From positions 118,630-182,629 of the forward strand of contig QANZ01051348.1 of NCBI GenBank assembly GCA_003254925.1: a stretch of DNA of 64,000 nt, given 5' to 3'. This document shows, piece by piece, positions 24,733 through 36,700 of this stretch; within the stretch, counting starts at the first letter, position 1, and the number at the start of each line of letters is the position of its first letter. The position numbers were made by a program, and so were the translations under genes. The notes under the pieces are model-generated. The model made no database searches. It was given only the letters and a program-made list of their open reading frames with translations, and was not told the origin of the DNA. Source of the DNA: Chamaecrista fasciculata. Taxonomy: Eukaryota; Streptophyta; Magnoliopsida; Fabales; Fabaceae.

Positions 24733-26507
24733 TCAAGAGGACTTTTGTTTTGAAGGATGGTTTACTGTTGTTGTTTCCTGAGTGGGGTTCTCCTTTGTGA
24801 ACCAACTGGTATACAGAAACTGCTTATGAGAACCCACATGGTTGCATACAAGACGAAGCTTCTGCCTCTCTCTCATCCATCTCAGCACTGATTTCATTTG
24901 AGTCTTGCTTGTCAAATCTTTTACTCCAACATCCTGAAAACAGCCATAGATGATCAGTCTGTGATCCACATAACGTGAAAAAACATTGATCACTCACGTA
25001 TACAACAACAAAAGCTTTTGCCCACTAAGTGAGGTTAGTTATATAGATCAATCAACAAAAGCCTTCCTAATGATTTTTCCTATTGTTTTCTTTGATTTTC
25101 CTCTACCTCTAGTTATTGGACTATCTTCAATCTGATCAACTTCGCGTGCAAGAGCCCCTAACCTGCCTTCTTTGCACATGACCAAACAAGTTTAGGCATG
25201 TTTAAACTAACTTTTTACATAATAGGTGCGACCACAACTTTCTTCCTAATTCTATCCTTTCTAATATGAAAACATGGATTCAACATGCCATAATAATTCA
25301 CCTCACATCAGGGCAGACTAGGTAAAAACTCACTAACAAGTAACAACCCACTAACATTGTAGTAATCACCCTAGAAGTAAACAACTACCTGAAGAGGATA
25401 AGCACCTGTCCTTGTTAGCTCGGCCTTTAACACCTATGTAGGCCCTCTTAAATAAAGGCTTTATCTTTGGTTAATTTAATTGTTGGAGATGATGCAAAAC
25501 CTTTCCCTAGTGTCCTGTTATTTTGCAAGCACTCGTTCAAAGAGTCCCTTATCAAAATCCATTAACTTTAGGGTGAAGGAATAATTTCCTTGGGTTTCAT
25601 TCATATTTTCCTCAGCCTAAAACATACATAATCAACAGAAAAGTCACTCTAAAATTTAAACAAATAGCTTGCCTAGTGACTATTCCTAAAGCAATCTTCA
25701 CTAGTGTATTTGATTCAACAGAATAGGTCTACCGTCATCACCTACCAAGCAACAATATATTATCTAAATGATCCAAGAGCTAGCCAAGATAAAAAAAGTT
25801 CCAATCATTTGGTAATGAACCCGAGAATTATAGTTCCAATGCGTCTAAACCCAAAGGTGGCATTTAGAATATGACTACTGCAATTTCTTAGGTACTTGAG
25901 AATTCATTCAAATAAATGAAGAAAAAAAAAGGTATTCCTAGTTATTTAGGACACATGTGACACAGAAAACTTAAAATTTTCATGTTAATTATACCTAAAT
26001 ATCTTATGAATAAGCTTTCAAGTGCTGGTGAAATTAAAATCCCCATGCATCAAAATCACTACGAAAAGGTTTCATAATTTGTCAAGTATGAAATGGAATT
26101 CTAATAGACCAGCAGAGATTCAAATACCAATTGACAGCTAAAAACACAAAAGTACAAGACTCGGGTAAAAATTTCTAGATGATTGTTGATGTTAGGTTCT
26201 TCAATAAAAACATAATATATGGAAGAAACTTTTCGAAAAGGCTAAGGTTTGCAATATTGAGTAGTTAAATATTCATTCTGTACAGAACAAAACTAATGCA
26301 TAAAACAATTATGGAGAGTAAATAATCAATCAGCTACACCTGGGCACGTTGCCAGGCATCTGCAATAGTGAGAGGACCATGCTCATTCACAATATCATAG
26401 AGAGCCCTAGTGATGATTTGCCTCTGCTCTGGAAGAGTTTTGAGAGATACTGGCTTCATCCTTGGCTTTGATTTCTTAGCAAAGTACCGAATTGCTGTGG
26501 CAAACAT
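24733..26507 (-). CDS. small conserved plant protein of unknown function
   Basis: Two coding exons, complement 26340-26507 and 24733-24933, give 122 aa. The N-terminus (MFATAIRYFAKKSKPRMKP) is basic and could be an organelle presequence. The middle (LPEQRQIITRALYDIVNEHG, then LTIADAWQRAQ) and the second exon (SKTQMKSVLRWMRERQKLRL, NHVGSHKQFLYTSWFT) suggest a compact helical, winged-helix-like fold. I recall near-identical uncharacterised plant proteins but cannot name a family, so no function is assigned. A 5' UTR intron is likely: acceptor TTTTCAG just upstream of the ATG (about 26526) and donor CTCAG|GTATCT near 27439. The 1.4 kb intron shows nothing notable. Confidence 0.75.
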
Positions 26508-27439
26508 ACTGTGTATCCTTGTCCTGAAAACTCAATATGAATCCCTTGCTCCTTGCAGAGAGTCTAAGAACACTAATCACCACTTCTACAAACAAATGAT
26601 AAAGCATAGCATATTCTTAAAAAGAATTTATGGAATTAGCAAGGGGAAGCTAAAAAAATCCACTAAAACCCTGTTTTGGTCCCTTACATATTAGTGTTTT
26701 ATCAATTTAACCTCTCACAAATTGTTTTGTTATCAACGTCAGTCCCTCTATCTAATATTTGACTAAATTCACGAGATATTATAAGTACTAGAATACATAA
26801 TATCATTAATCAATGATATAATATGTAAAATTTTGTAAGAAGTGTATAAATTTTCTGTAAAATTTTGAAAAGTATATATAATGATTAACGATGTGTTTAA
26901 CAATGTTACATCTTCAATTAACGTTGTTATGTAATCAATTTACCAAAAAACTAGATAAAGAGACTAATACTGATGACAAAACAAACTATGCAAGAGGGAT
27001 TAAATTGAGAAAAAAAGTGAACACCAAAATGTGGTTTTAGTCTTAAAGAATCTATAACTCAAACAAAGAAGAATCGGTAGCATTGGCAGAGTCATGAGAA
27101 AGAGAAACCAAAACGAAGATTAAAGGCATGGAAATCACAATCTAGAAAAATCTAAGATATTCCAACAAATAAATGACAGAAAACTTTGTATGAAAACAAT
27201 CCGAGTGAAAAGCTGAAATCTTGCTGATATCTATCAACTCTAAAGAGAAAGGCGAATAAACCCATAAAGATTTAAGAAGTCAGAAAGGGAATTAGGGAGT
27301 TAGGATCGGAAGCAAAGGTGAAGAATCCATAGATAAAGACGAATGGCGAAGTTGAATGGGCATTTACAGAAGCTGTTGATAAAGAATTAAATATTAAAGG
27401 CATAGATTGGAATGGAATCGAAAGGAGAGAAGGAGATAC

Positions 27440-27540
27440 CTGAGAGAGAGTGAATGATAAACGCAGTCTCAATCTCAAGTGGAAAAGGAAAACTCAGCTC
27501 ACTCTTTAGCTTCCGCAGGCGGTAGGAAGGTCGGAACAAA
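27440..27540 (-). other. probable 5' UTR exon of the unknown-function gene
   Basis: On the minus strand a leader-like purine/CT-rich sequence runs into CTCTCTCTCAG|GTATCTCC, a good donor, in phase-free position before the acceptor 19 bp upstream of the start codon. The short ORFs here are not coding. Confidence 0.4.
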
Positions 27541-27600
27541 TGAAAAAGAGGAACCTGCAATTTTTGTTTGGTACAAAACGGCATATTTGCGTTTCATCCA

Positions 27601-27990
27601 CTCATTTTTTTGGTCCCAAAACCTTTGCTCAGTTTTCAATTTGGTCCTATAATTTTTTTTGCTTCATTTTTGGTCCCATATCTTTTGCTCAAATTTCAGA
27701 TTTGGTCCCATATATTTATAAAAAGTTTCACCTGACCCAAAGATATGAGACTAAATTCTACACTTGACTCAAAGATATGAGACCAATTATGCAACCTGAC
27801 CAAAAGATATAATGATATATGACCAATTTTGCAACTTAACTCAAAGATATTAGACCAAAAGCGCATACGGGACCAAATTTGCAACTTGAGCAAAAAATAT
27901 AGACCAAAAGTACAACAAAAAAAAAAGTTATAGGATCAAATTAAAACTTGAGCAAAAGTTATGAAACTAAAAGTGCACTTTGACTTTTTT
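27601..27990. repeat. foldback MITE, 'TTTGGTCCCATATCTTT' family
   Basis: Left-half phrases (TTTTGGTCCCATATCTTTTG) reappear inverted in the right half (CAAAAGATATAATGATATATGACC and similar). It sits immediately upstream of the 5' UTR exon of the minus-strand gene. Confidence 0.65.
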
Positions 27991-28103
27991 TTTTTGAGAA
28001 AATTTACTTTTTATAATAAGAGTACTTTTCCATATATAATTTCTTTATAAATATTAACTAATTAGATTTCATAAATAATATTTTAGAAACTAAATAATTA
28101 ATA

Positions 28104-28500
28104 GGCTAAAGTGCACTTTTGGTCCCATAACTTTGGCAAGGATTTCAATTTGGTCCCATAACTTTTTTTGTTGCAATTTTGGTCCCATAACTTTGGCAAA
28201 GGTCTCAATTTGGTCCCATAACTTTTTTTGTTGCAATTTTGGTCCCATAAGTTTTAACAACGTTTCACCGTTGGTCCCAATACTGATTTTCATCCATTAT
28301 CTACTGTTATAGATAATCTGACATACTGAGTTGGATGATGACGTGGCAAATATGAGTGAAGTTATGGGATGAATAGAAATCAGCTTTGGACCAACAGTGA
28401 GAGTTTTCAGAAGTTATGAGACCAAAATTGCAACAAAAAATGTTATGGGACCAAATTGAAACCTTTGAAAAAGGTATGGGACCAAAAGTGCACTTTAGCC
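28104..28500. mobile_element. foldback MITE, GGCTAAAGTGCACTTTTGG ends
   Basis: Terminal inverted repeats of about 36 bp (GGCTAAAGTGCACTTTTGG...), 397 bp long. Flanks TAATTAATA and TAATTAAGG agree at 7 of 9 bases, suggesting an aged 9-bp target duplication (Mutator type). The left arm holds a tandem repeat of a block with TTTGGTCCCATAACTTTTTT. Confidence 0.75.
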
Positions 28501-28840
28501 TAATTAAGGCTATATTAATGAATAAATTAAGGATGAAAAATTATATTTTTATTATTTAAAAACTAAATTATAATTTTAAGACAAATTTAGAGACATAAGA
28601 TTAAACTCTTTTAAAAATAAAATTATAATTTTGAGATAAATTTAAGGATGAAAATTATAAATTTGATCTTTGTTGACTTTGTTAACTTGTTAGTTGTTAC
28701 TTAATTCTCTCTAGTGCTATTTCATAAATATAAAAAACCAGAGGACCAACGTGCAAAAACAAAATCTAGTTTCCCTTAGGCCTTATAGAAGAAAAAAGAG
28801 GCCACAAATCACACAACAAGAAACGCCTCTCTGAAAGACA

Positions 28841-28864
28841 AAAACCCTAAAAACCCTAAAAACC
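28841..28864 (+). promoter_or_regulatory. tandem telo-box (AAACCCTAA) elements
   Basis: Two AAACCCTAAA words lie in tandem 22-46 bp before the ATG of the LLP-like gene. Telo-boxes are common in plant promoters and leaders of ribosome-biogenesis and translation genes, which fits the basic nucleolar-type protein downstream. Confidence 0.6.
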
Positions 28865-28886
28865 AAATCGAAGAAGCAAGAAGACG

Positions 28887-30064
28887 ATGGCGAAGTCGTT
28901 GAGATCGAAGAGGGAGAAGAGGCTGAGGGCCATTCGTAGGGAGATCGTCGAGCCTCTCTACGAAAAGAAAGAAGCCGCCAAGCTCGCCGCTCAAGAAGCT
29001 GCTCTTGCCGCTCCTAAGCTTCCCGTTCGGGCTCCGCCCAACACCGCCATGGATGCTTCTACTTCAGCTCCAGTAACGAATTCTAACATGGGTATGGAGA
29101 TTTCTAAATTTTCTGGTTGGTTTTTGTGAGAGGTTGTTAATTTTTTTTTCGGGTGTTGATTGACATTGATTGAAGTGAAATTCTTAAGTTATTAGCTGAA
29201 ATTAGTCTTGATACTAAATGAAAATGGTGTTGTTATTGTGTGTTTGTATCTTTGATTGCGGGAATTTTGAAGAAAACTTGGCTTTTTTTTTTTGGTTCTC
29301 ATTTTGTTAAGAGGCATTGATTAAAGTAAGACTGACCAGTTAAAAGCTAGAGTTAATATAATAAGATTGGAGTTGTTATTGTGTACGCAAGCCTGGATTT
29401 GACTCTGTTGATGTTTACTCACAAACACTAAAGGAGGAGCTAATTGTTCAACTGCTATAGTTTTCTGGTGGTGTATGTGAAAAGTTTTATATTGTGTTAG
29501 AAGGTATTGGTTGATGTAAAACTGATTACTTATAAACTAGAGTTGTTCTTAATATTCTATGAGACTAGAATTGTTATTGTGTGTATATACAAGCTTGGAA
29601 TTGAGGCAAACTTTGGAGCTAATTGGTCATCATTTGTTATTGAGGAAACTAACTATTTGATCTTTGAATTGTTAGCCTTATTTAGTTTAGGACCCCAAAA
29701 AATTACTGAACAGAACACTCTAGTTAGTTCCTGAAAAACGAACCCTTTGTACAATCATGGATCACTATGAATATGTTTAGGGACTAACCCACATTCTCTC
29801 TACTGTTTGAGATTAAAACTGATGATTTTAACAATTGGGAAGACCCGATTGTTAGTTTATTCAGTTATTTTCATTGCATAACATTCTAATATTTCGGATA
29901 TTCTTATAAATTTTCCAGATTTGGAGATGGCTGATGGCAGTCAAATCGCGGCTTCCCTCAAGCCAGCTGGTGGTATAGGGAAGAAATTGAAGAAGAAATT
30001 CAAGATGGGCAAAAAAGGCAAGCGCGGTGGTGGTAAAGGAAAGATGAGGAGGAAGCACATATAA
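28887..30064 (+). CDS. LLP/LAPS18-like small basic nuclear protein (DUF2423 type)
   Basis: Two exons, 28887-29091 and 29919-30064, encode 116 aa. The N-terminus MAKSLRSKREKRLRAIRRE is the signature of the DUF2423 family (LLP, learning-associated protein 18-like). An Ala-rich middle follows (residues 30-60), and a strongly basic C-terminus (GKKLKKKFKMGKKGKRGGG, then KMRRKHI) resembles a nuclear/nucleolar localisation and RNA-binding tail. Family members are small nuclear or nucleolar proteins; an exact role in plants is not established here. The donor ATG|G-GTATGG and acceptor TTTTCCAG|AT restore codon GAT. The 827-bp intron shows no embedded element I could define. Confidence 0.85.
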
Positions 30065-31422
30065 CTTAAATAGATATTGGTAATGATGCCACATTTATGT
30101 CCAACACCAATCTTCTTATACTTGACTTTCATGTTTCCTAGTGATTGACCAATTTATGTAGTGCCTGTAATGTCGCTTGATCTTTTTTCATTCATTACTT
30201 ACATAGTTACATTTGATAATAAAAGTAGCCTATTTTGAAGTTGATTGCTTTACATACGAAATGCTGAATATGTTGATGACGGATTGTGATCTTTCAGTCT
30301 ACAGAGTCTTTAGAGAGTAGAGTACAGCTTATATTTGTGTTTCTTCCCAATTTTTCAGTATGAACTTTAACAATTTTCTGCTTGAGATTATATCCTTGAT
30401 GGTATTTGCTATTGTAGGTTGTGGTAGGCATGTCTAAAGTTGCTGTGGAGTTGTTAATCTGGAATTTTGAAATCCACACCATTTATCACTGACTAGATGT
30501 TGAGGAAGGACTGAAGTTCTATTCGAGTAGAGAACCATAGGAATTAAATTTTGTCCCAAGTTTTTGTGTGTGGAATTTATTCTTCTCATCAAGGAAATTT
30601 ATGTGTACCATCACTGCCTCTTTATAATCAATTTTTATTCTTGTTTTCGAATTGCCTTCGTTTTTTAACATTACTAAGCCCAGAAGATCAGGATGTAATT
30701 TTAGTGGTGTTTTGTACATTGGATTAAAAAATCAATTTAGGGAATGAGATACGAAGTATTGTATTCTCGTTTCTTATACAGATTGAAAAAAATAGTCTTG
30801 GAAATATATATTTTTGAAGTAAGATATTGAATTTGAAAATTGTGAATACAATTACATTTATTGAAAGATTTTCTGAAGTGCACACTACAAGTCAAATATG
30901 AATTAATCAAAAAAAAGTTCAAAAATTTGGGTATATATATATACTGTGTGTAATTAACCTTCTTTCTCTCTTCCAATTAATATTCTGATACATAATTTTT
31001 ACTTGCCGACTTGATCTCGTAAGAGCCTTAGGTGATTCCTATCTGTTTATGATGAATTGGAGGCTAATTACTTCAATGACACTCGACATTTGAAGCCTTC
31101 CAACTTGTATCATATACTTTAGAGAATAATTATGGGATCTAATTTTGACCATTTTGTTTATTTATTTGGAATTAAGAAAATAAGGATACTTCTGACAACT
31201 GTGATAATTTGATTTTCTTTCGTTGAGAGAAACAAAAACAGAGTGAGTGATAAAGACAGAGAGACTCAGGGGATTTAAGGTTCACATGTATGGGAAATCC
31301 ATATGGGTTTCTTCATTTTCTTTTGATATTGGATTCAAGAAGCAAAAAGATGTACAAAAGTGAAAATATGTACTGGTATATATATATTTGGTTCTGAATT
31401 TTTGATCATTTTGTTCCTTGTA

Positions 31423-31455
<33 letters not shown>

Positions 31456-32872
31456 TCAAAGTAGAAAAAGACGCTGCTACACACATAATTATAAATGCCC
31501 CTTTGAAGGATTTTACAGGAAATCACGAAGAAAATAAAGGAAGCTTCTTCATAGGAATTACCTTTGACAACTTTTTTGTTGTATTTGGTGGAATTATTTA
31601 TCACGGTCTCATTTTTTAAAAAAAGACCAAGTCCATAAGATTTATTTATTTTAAATATTTGGGTGTCGTTAAAACTTATGTTTTGGATTACGTTCTCTTG
31701 TCTTAGGCTTTGATCAACGAAAGTGATTTATTCATTAATCAAGTTTATTTATTTATTGACCCGGTCGTTTTTAAGGTCATGATCATACTTTTATTTTTTC
31801 CAAAATGATCATACTTAATACATATAATGTAACTAATGTATAATTATATATAAATATTTATTTTTATATGAACTCAAATGATAAGTAATAGAGATTTGTT
31901 GAGACTAAAAAAAATAAAAGAAATTTATATATTTATAATCAAATATCAAAGGTTGGATTCTCAATTTTGACTTTGGAATACCTTTACATGATTAAGTCAG
32001 GTGAGAATTTGTCTCTCCTGACTAATGTTTAGTTATTAAAAAAATTATTTTATATATTTTGGTATAGAGTAACGGTATCCACCGTCTAAGAAAAATGGAA
32101 AAGGTGATCTCTAATTTGCATCTATTATCCAAATTGCCATTAAGCTACAACTCCAAGAATAAGTTTGTAATATATATATGTGCGCATGTTTGTATCAATT
32201 TTTTTTTCAATACCTAGTATAAAATAAGCCTACAAACTACAGAGATATATTGGTTGATTAATTTAATTATTAAGCCGGTCGATAGCAATGATGTGAAAGG
32301 GTTCTCTCTTTTACATCGAACAATTGTCATTAGGATGCACATGTTTGAATAATTTATAAATTAAGAACTTGTTTTCCTCCCTAAATATTCTACATCATTC
32401 ATTTATAAGAATTGGATTGGATTTAGAAGTTAGACCCGTAGATAATAGTAGTTTAGCTTACACCAAAAAATCATTTAAGTGGTCAATAAAGATAGTGCAA
32501 AAGATAATTTATAAAAGGAATCCGTGTATAAAATTGATTAAAATATAAAATTTTGGGATGAAATTGACAATTAATAAATTTTAAGGATAAAATTGAAAAT
32601 TGATATCAAATTTGAAAATAAAAAAGCTACTTTCAACAAAAACAACAATAATCAAAGTCTTTTTCTAATAAATGGGATTGTTTATTTGGATTAATTGATG
32701 TTAATGTGTTCAATCTTTGTATATTTTCAGAGTTACATTATTAATAAATTAATAAATCTTTTTGAATAATTTTTTTGTTATTCTTCCTCTCCGGATTAGT
32801 AGACTATTATTTATTGGGCCTTCTTTGTACATGCCCCAATTACATAACATCTATTTTAACTAATTTTACTAT
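30065..32872. other. intergenic stretch
   Basis: The LLP-like 3' UTR lies to about 30230 (AATAAAAG near 30218). Beyond it is AT-rich DNA with a long (AT)n microsatellite at 31424-31453 and no supported gene. Short minus-strand ORFs at 30294-31604 are low-complexity and unsupported. Confidence 0.5.
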
Positions 32873-33260
32873 GATATGTGCTACCCAACTTTTTTGTATG
32901 CATTCATTCTTGTTCTTATCCTTTTTAGTGTGACCACTTATCCATGACAACATTCTCATCTTATTAGCGCTAAATTTCTAGTCATGCTCCCCTTTTATAG
33001 CCCAACCTTGAGTATCATACAATAAATCAGGTCTTATATTAGTACACTAAACTTTTTTACAAATAACCTTTGAAACTTTTCTCCATTTCGTCCACCCTGA
33101 ATCACATAATTTACATACTCCTCTATTTTTTCTTCATTTTGTACTATCGCCTTTCAAATAGACTTATTGTATGCAATGATTTCCAAATTTCACTCTATCC
33201 CCACAATCAACTTCTCTTCCCTTGAATTTACATACCATATAAACTCAAAAAAGATTTAAG
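32873..33260 (-). pseudogene. degraded LINE-type reverse transcriptase fragment
   Basis: On the minus strand, with several frameshifts and stops, one can read (in order) GGRNGEK or GWTKWRKVSKVIC, RPDLLYDTQGWAIK, then MRMLSWISGHTKKDK and ending in KKVGVAHI. This is the C-terminal part of plant non-LTR retrotransposon reverse transcriptases, whose canonical pattern is 'GWxKWR...LYGxExWAxK...MRMLRWxxGxTRxDKIRN'. The RT palm and endonuclease are missing, so it is a dead 5'-truncated copy. It ends about 450 bp before the VSR start codon. Confidence 0.7.
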
Positions 33261-33712
33261 TAAATGTCCTTATATATTTGTTATAAGGTTCTCCAATAAG
33301 CATTTAACACGTGACAAAAATTAGATGCATGATCAATTATGATAAAGAGAGAATATTAAACACATTTTTTTCACAACCAATCATGAAAGAGAGGATGTAA
33401 ATTAAGTTTCAGGTTAGAAAAATCTTATAAGGAACCTTACTAAATTTTTTTTTTCCAGTCTCTTATTTTATTCGTGCTGACTAGCTTAACTTTTCTTCCG
33501 TCTCACATACTCTGCGTCGTTTACATTGGTTTACCCTCTCTGCACGTCACTGCTTGATTTATGTACAAATTCTTCTTTCTCTCTCTCTCTTGTTTCTCTC
33601 TCCTCATGTAAGTAAGTAAGACCGTTAAAATCAAAGTCTTCTCACTTTGTTTCTCTCTCTTTAATCTCCCTCTCCTCTGTTTCATCATTCATCATTTCCA
33701 CTTTCCACCACC

Positions 33713-36700
33713 ATGGCATCAAATCATCTTTGTGTTGTTCTTCTTGTTCTACTTGTGTTCATGAACTGTGTGTGTGGTCATTTCGTGGTGGAGAAGAACA
33801 GCATAGACATTCTGTACCCAATCGAACTCAGGTCAAAATATGATGGGGCACTCGCTAATTTCGGCATTCCCGATTATGGAGGCTTCATTGTGGGCTCTCT
33901 CATCTATCCTCCCAATGAAACTCTGGGATGCCATCCATTCCAAGGCAATAAGCCCTTCTCTTCTCCTGATTTTCGACCCTCTATCATTCTCCTTCATCGT
34001 GGAGGTAACTCAATTCTTCAACTCAATCAAAATCAACTTTTTTTTTTTACTTAAAAAATTTACTCACTTTTTAATCTCGTCCCTAGAACTTGTTTACTAT
34101 CAAGCTTGTTTCCAAAGTTTTAGATTTTAATCAACTTTATGTTTGTTTTGTCTCACTTCATCCAATGAATTAACGTTAAAGACTACAATATAGTTTTCAA
34201 TCTTGGTTAGAATTTTTTTTTTTTAATTTTTCAACAATTTTACATTACATACAATAAGACACTTGGAGTTTATCCTTAACTAATTATATGAAGTTAGTAA
34301 CAAAAATAAAATTAACCAACATGTAGAACTTTGGGAATAGCACACTAAATAAACATTAGAAATGAAATTAATAATTGATGTAAAGTTTTCAAAGACCCAA
34401 AAAATGCTTTTAATTTGCATATATATATATATTGGTCTATCTCAATTGTCTCGGTTAAAAATAACAACAAAAATTAGATCAAAATTATATTTCGAAAATA
34501 AAAACAGAACAAAATGTAGTTTTATGACCAAAATAAAACCGACCCCATAGTTTGAGGACTAAGGTGGGGTTTTGACCTATATATTGGTATTTTTTAAGTT
34601 TTTTTTTGGATAAACTGTACTTTGATACCTTGTTTTATGGACTAATTTTACTTTGATACCCTATTCTTTCAAAAGTGACACTTTGATAACCTTAAATCAT
34701 GCTTAAGATTAACACACACTTCCAATTTAGTTTCTGGTCTTTTTTGATCCTCTTTTCCTCAAAATTGATCTTTGCATTAAATTTTTTTCATTTATAATTA
34801 ACAGTTTAAAGGATTATTAATCAAATCCCAATTAAGATTTTATTAATCCAATTTTTGTTATCTCTTACTAGGACAGTTGAGATGGATGATCGCTCTCATA
34901 CATGTTTTCGACTACCAGTGAAACAAATGGAAAAGTTTAAGGATCAAAACAAAATAAAAAATAGTTTAGAGCCTAAAACGAAATTCACCCTATAGTTCAA
35001 GGGCCAAAACAAAGTTTTAACCAAAAGTCTTTTTAAATGATGAAAGAAAAGCTCCTTCAACTAATATATATTACCATTATAATTTGCTGAATTCTGTATT
35101 TTGTAAGGCACACTCTAATACAAAACTCATTTTGCACAAGTAGAGTGTGTTTTTGCCGCTAAGGTATGGTATGCACAAGAAGCAGGAGCAGCAGCAGTAT
35201 TAGTGGTAGATGAGACTGATGAGCCTCTCTTAACTATGGATTCTCCAGCTGATAGCAAGCCATACATAGAGAAAATCAACATTCCTTCAGTTTTAATAGG
35301 AAAAACTTTTGGTGACAAGTTGAAAAAAGCATTATCTAACAAAGATGAAGATGTTTTGTTGAGAATAGATTGGAGAGAGTTAGTGCCTCATCCTGATCAA
35401 AGAGTTGAGTATGAATTCTGGACAAACAGCAACGACGAATGCGGAGTTCGCTGCAACGAACAGATTAATTTTGTGAAGAATTTTAAGGGACATGCTCAGG
35501 TTCTAGAGAAGGGTGGATATACTTTGTTTACTCCACACTATATAACTTGGTATTGTCCAAAGGCTTACCTTAACACTGATCAATGTAAGTCTCAATGCAT
35601 AAACAATGGGAGATATTGTGAACCAGATCCTGAGAGGAATTTTGAAGAGGGTTTTCAAGGGAAGGATGTGGTGTATGAGAATTTGAGGCAGCTTTGTGTT
35701 CATAGAGTTTCCAAGGAGAGAAACAAACCAGGGGTGTGGTGGGATTATGTCACAGATTTCCATGTCAGATGTTCTATGAAGGACAACAAATACAGTAAAG
35801 ATTGTGCTGAGAAAGTTATGGAATCTTTAGGTAAGTATTAAGGCAGTGTCAAAAGAAATGTGAAAATTATAAAATTTTATGTCCTAATATGCTATTTTTT
35901 AGGTTTAAACCCCATTTTGACCCGTGAATCATAGGATGAATTCTGTTTTGGTCCATAAACTATTTTTGGGAATGTTTTGGTATTCAAACTTTTCTAGTTG
36001 TTCTATTGTACGTCCAAAAGGTGATTCTATCTGGTTTTTGCCATTACTTCTGACCTGTATAGTTGATATAGATAATTTCTCTCTCATAGTCATACGAGTC
36101 CTAATATGAAGATACATATGAGAGAGAAATTATCCAAATCAAGTGTCTAACTTGGAGATATCGGCAAAAACCAGACAGAATCATGATTAGAACTAACAGT
36201 AGAACAAATGAGAAAATTTAAAGATCAAAATGTAAGAAAAAATAGTTTAGGGACCAAAACGAAATTCACCTTATAGTTCAGGGATCAAAATGACGGTTTC
36301 GCCTATTTTTTATAACTTAGAAACTAATACTGATTTTATAATCAAAATTATTTAGAAATTTCCAAGTACTTGGGAAAATAAGACAACTACAAAATACATA
36401 GTATAAACCATATATATACCACTTAAATGTTACTTTGTGCTACTTATGTGCATTAGATTATGCTGTTTTCTTAGTTTAAATCATATACTGATATACCTAC
36501 AGATCTGCCCATGGAGGAAATAAAAAAATGTGTAGGTGATCCTGAAGCTGATGAGGATAATGCAGTGCTGAAAGCTGAACAAGAACTCCAGGTTATATAT
36601 CTCATATATACTTCTATATATCTCTTCAAGTTTACCTTATTATCAACTGTCATCAATCAATAAAGACTCATCATATGTAAATTAACTATATATAGTTGTT

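Noticed and set aside
24596-24805. 69-codon minus-strand ORF overlapping the unknown-function gene
   Set aside because: It is another frame over the conserved last exon; the conserved residues lie in the 24733-24933 frame.
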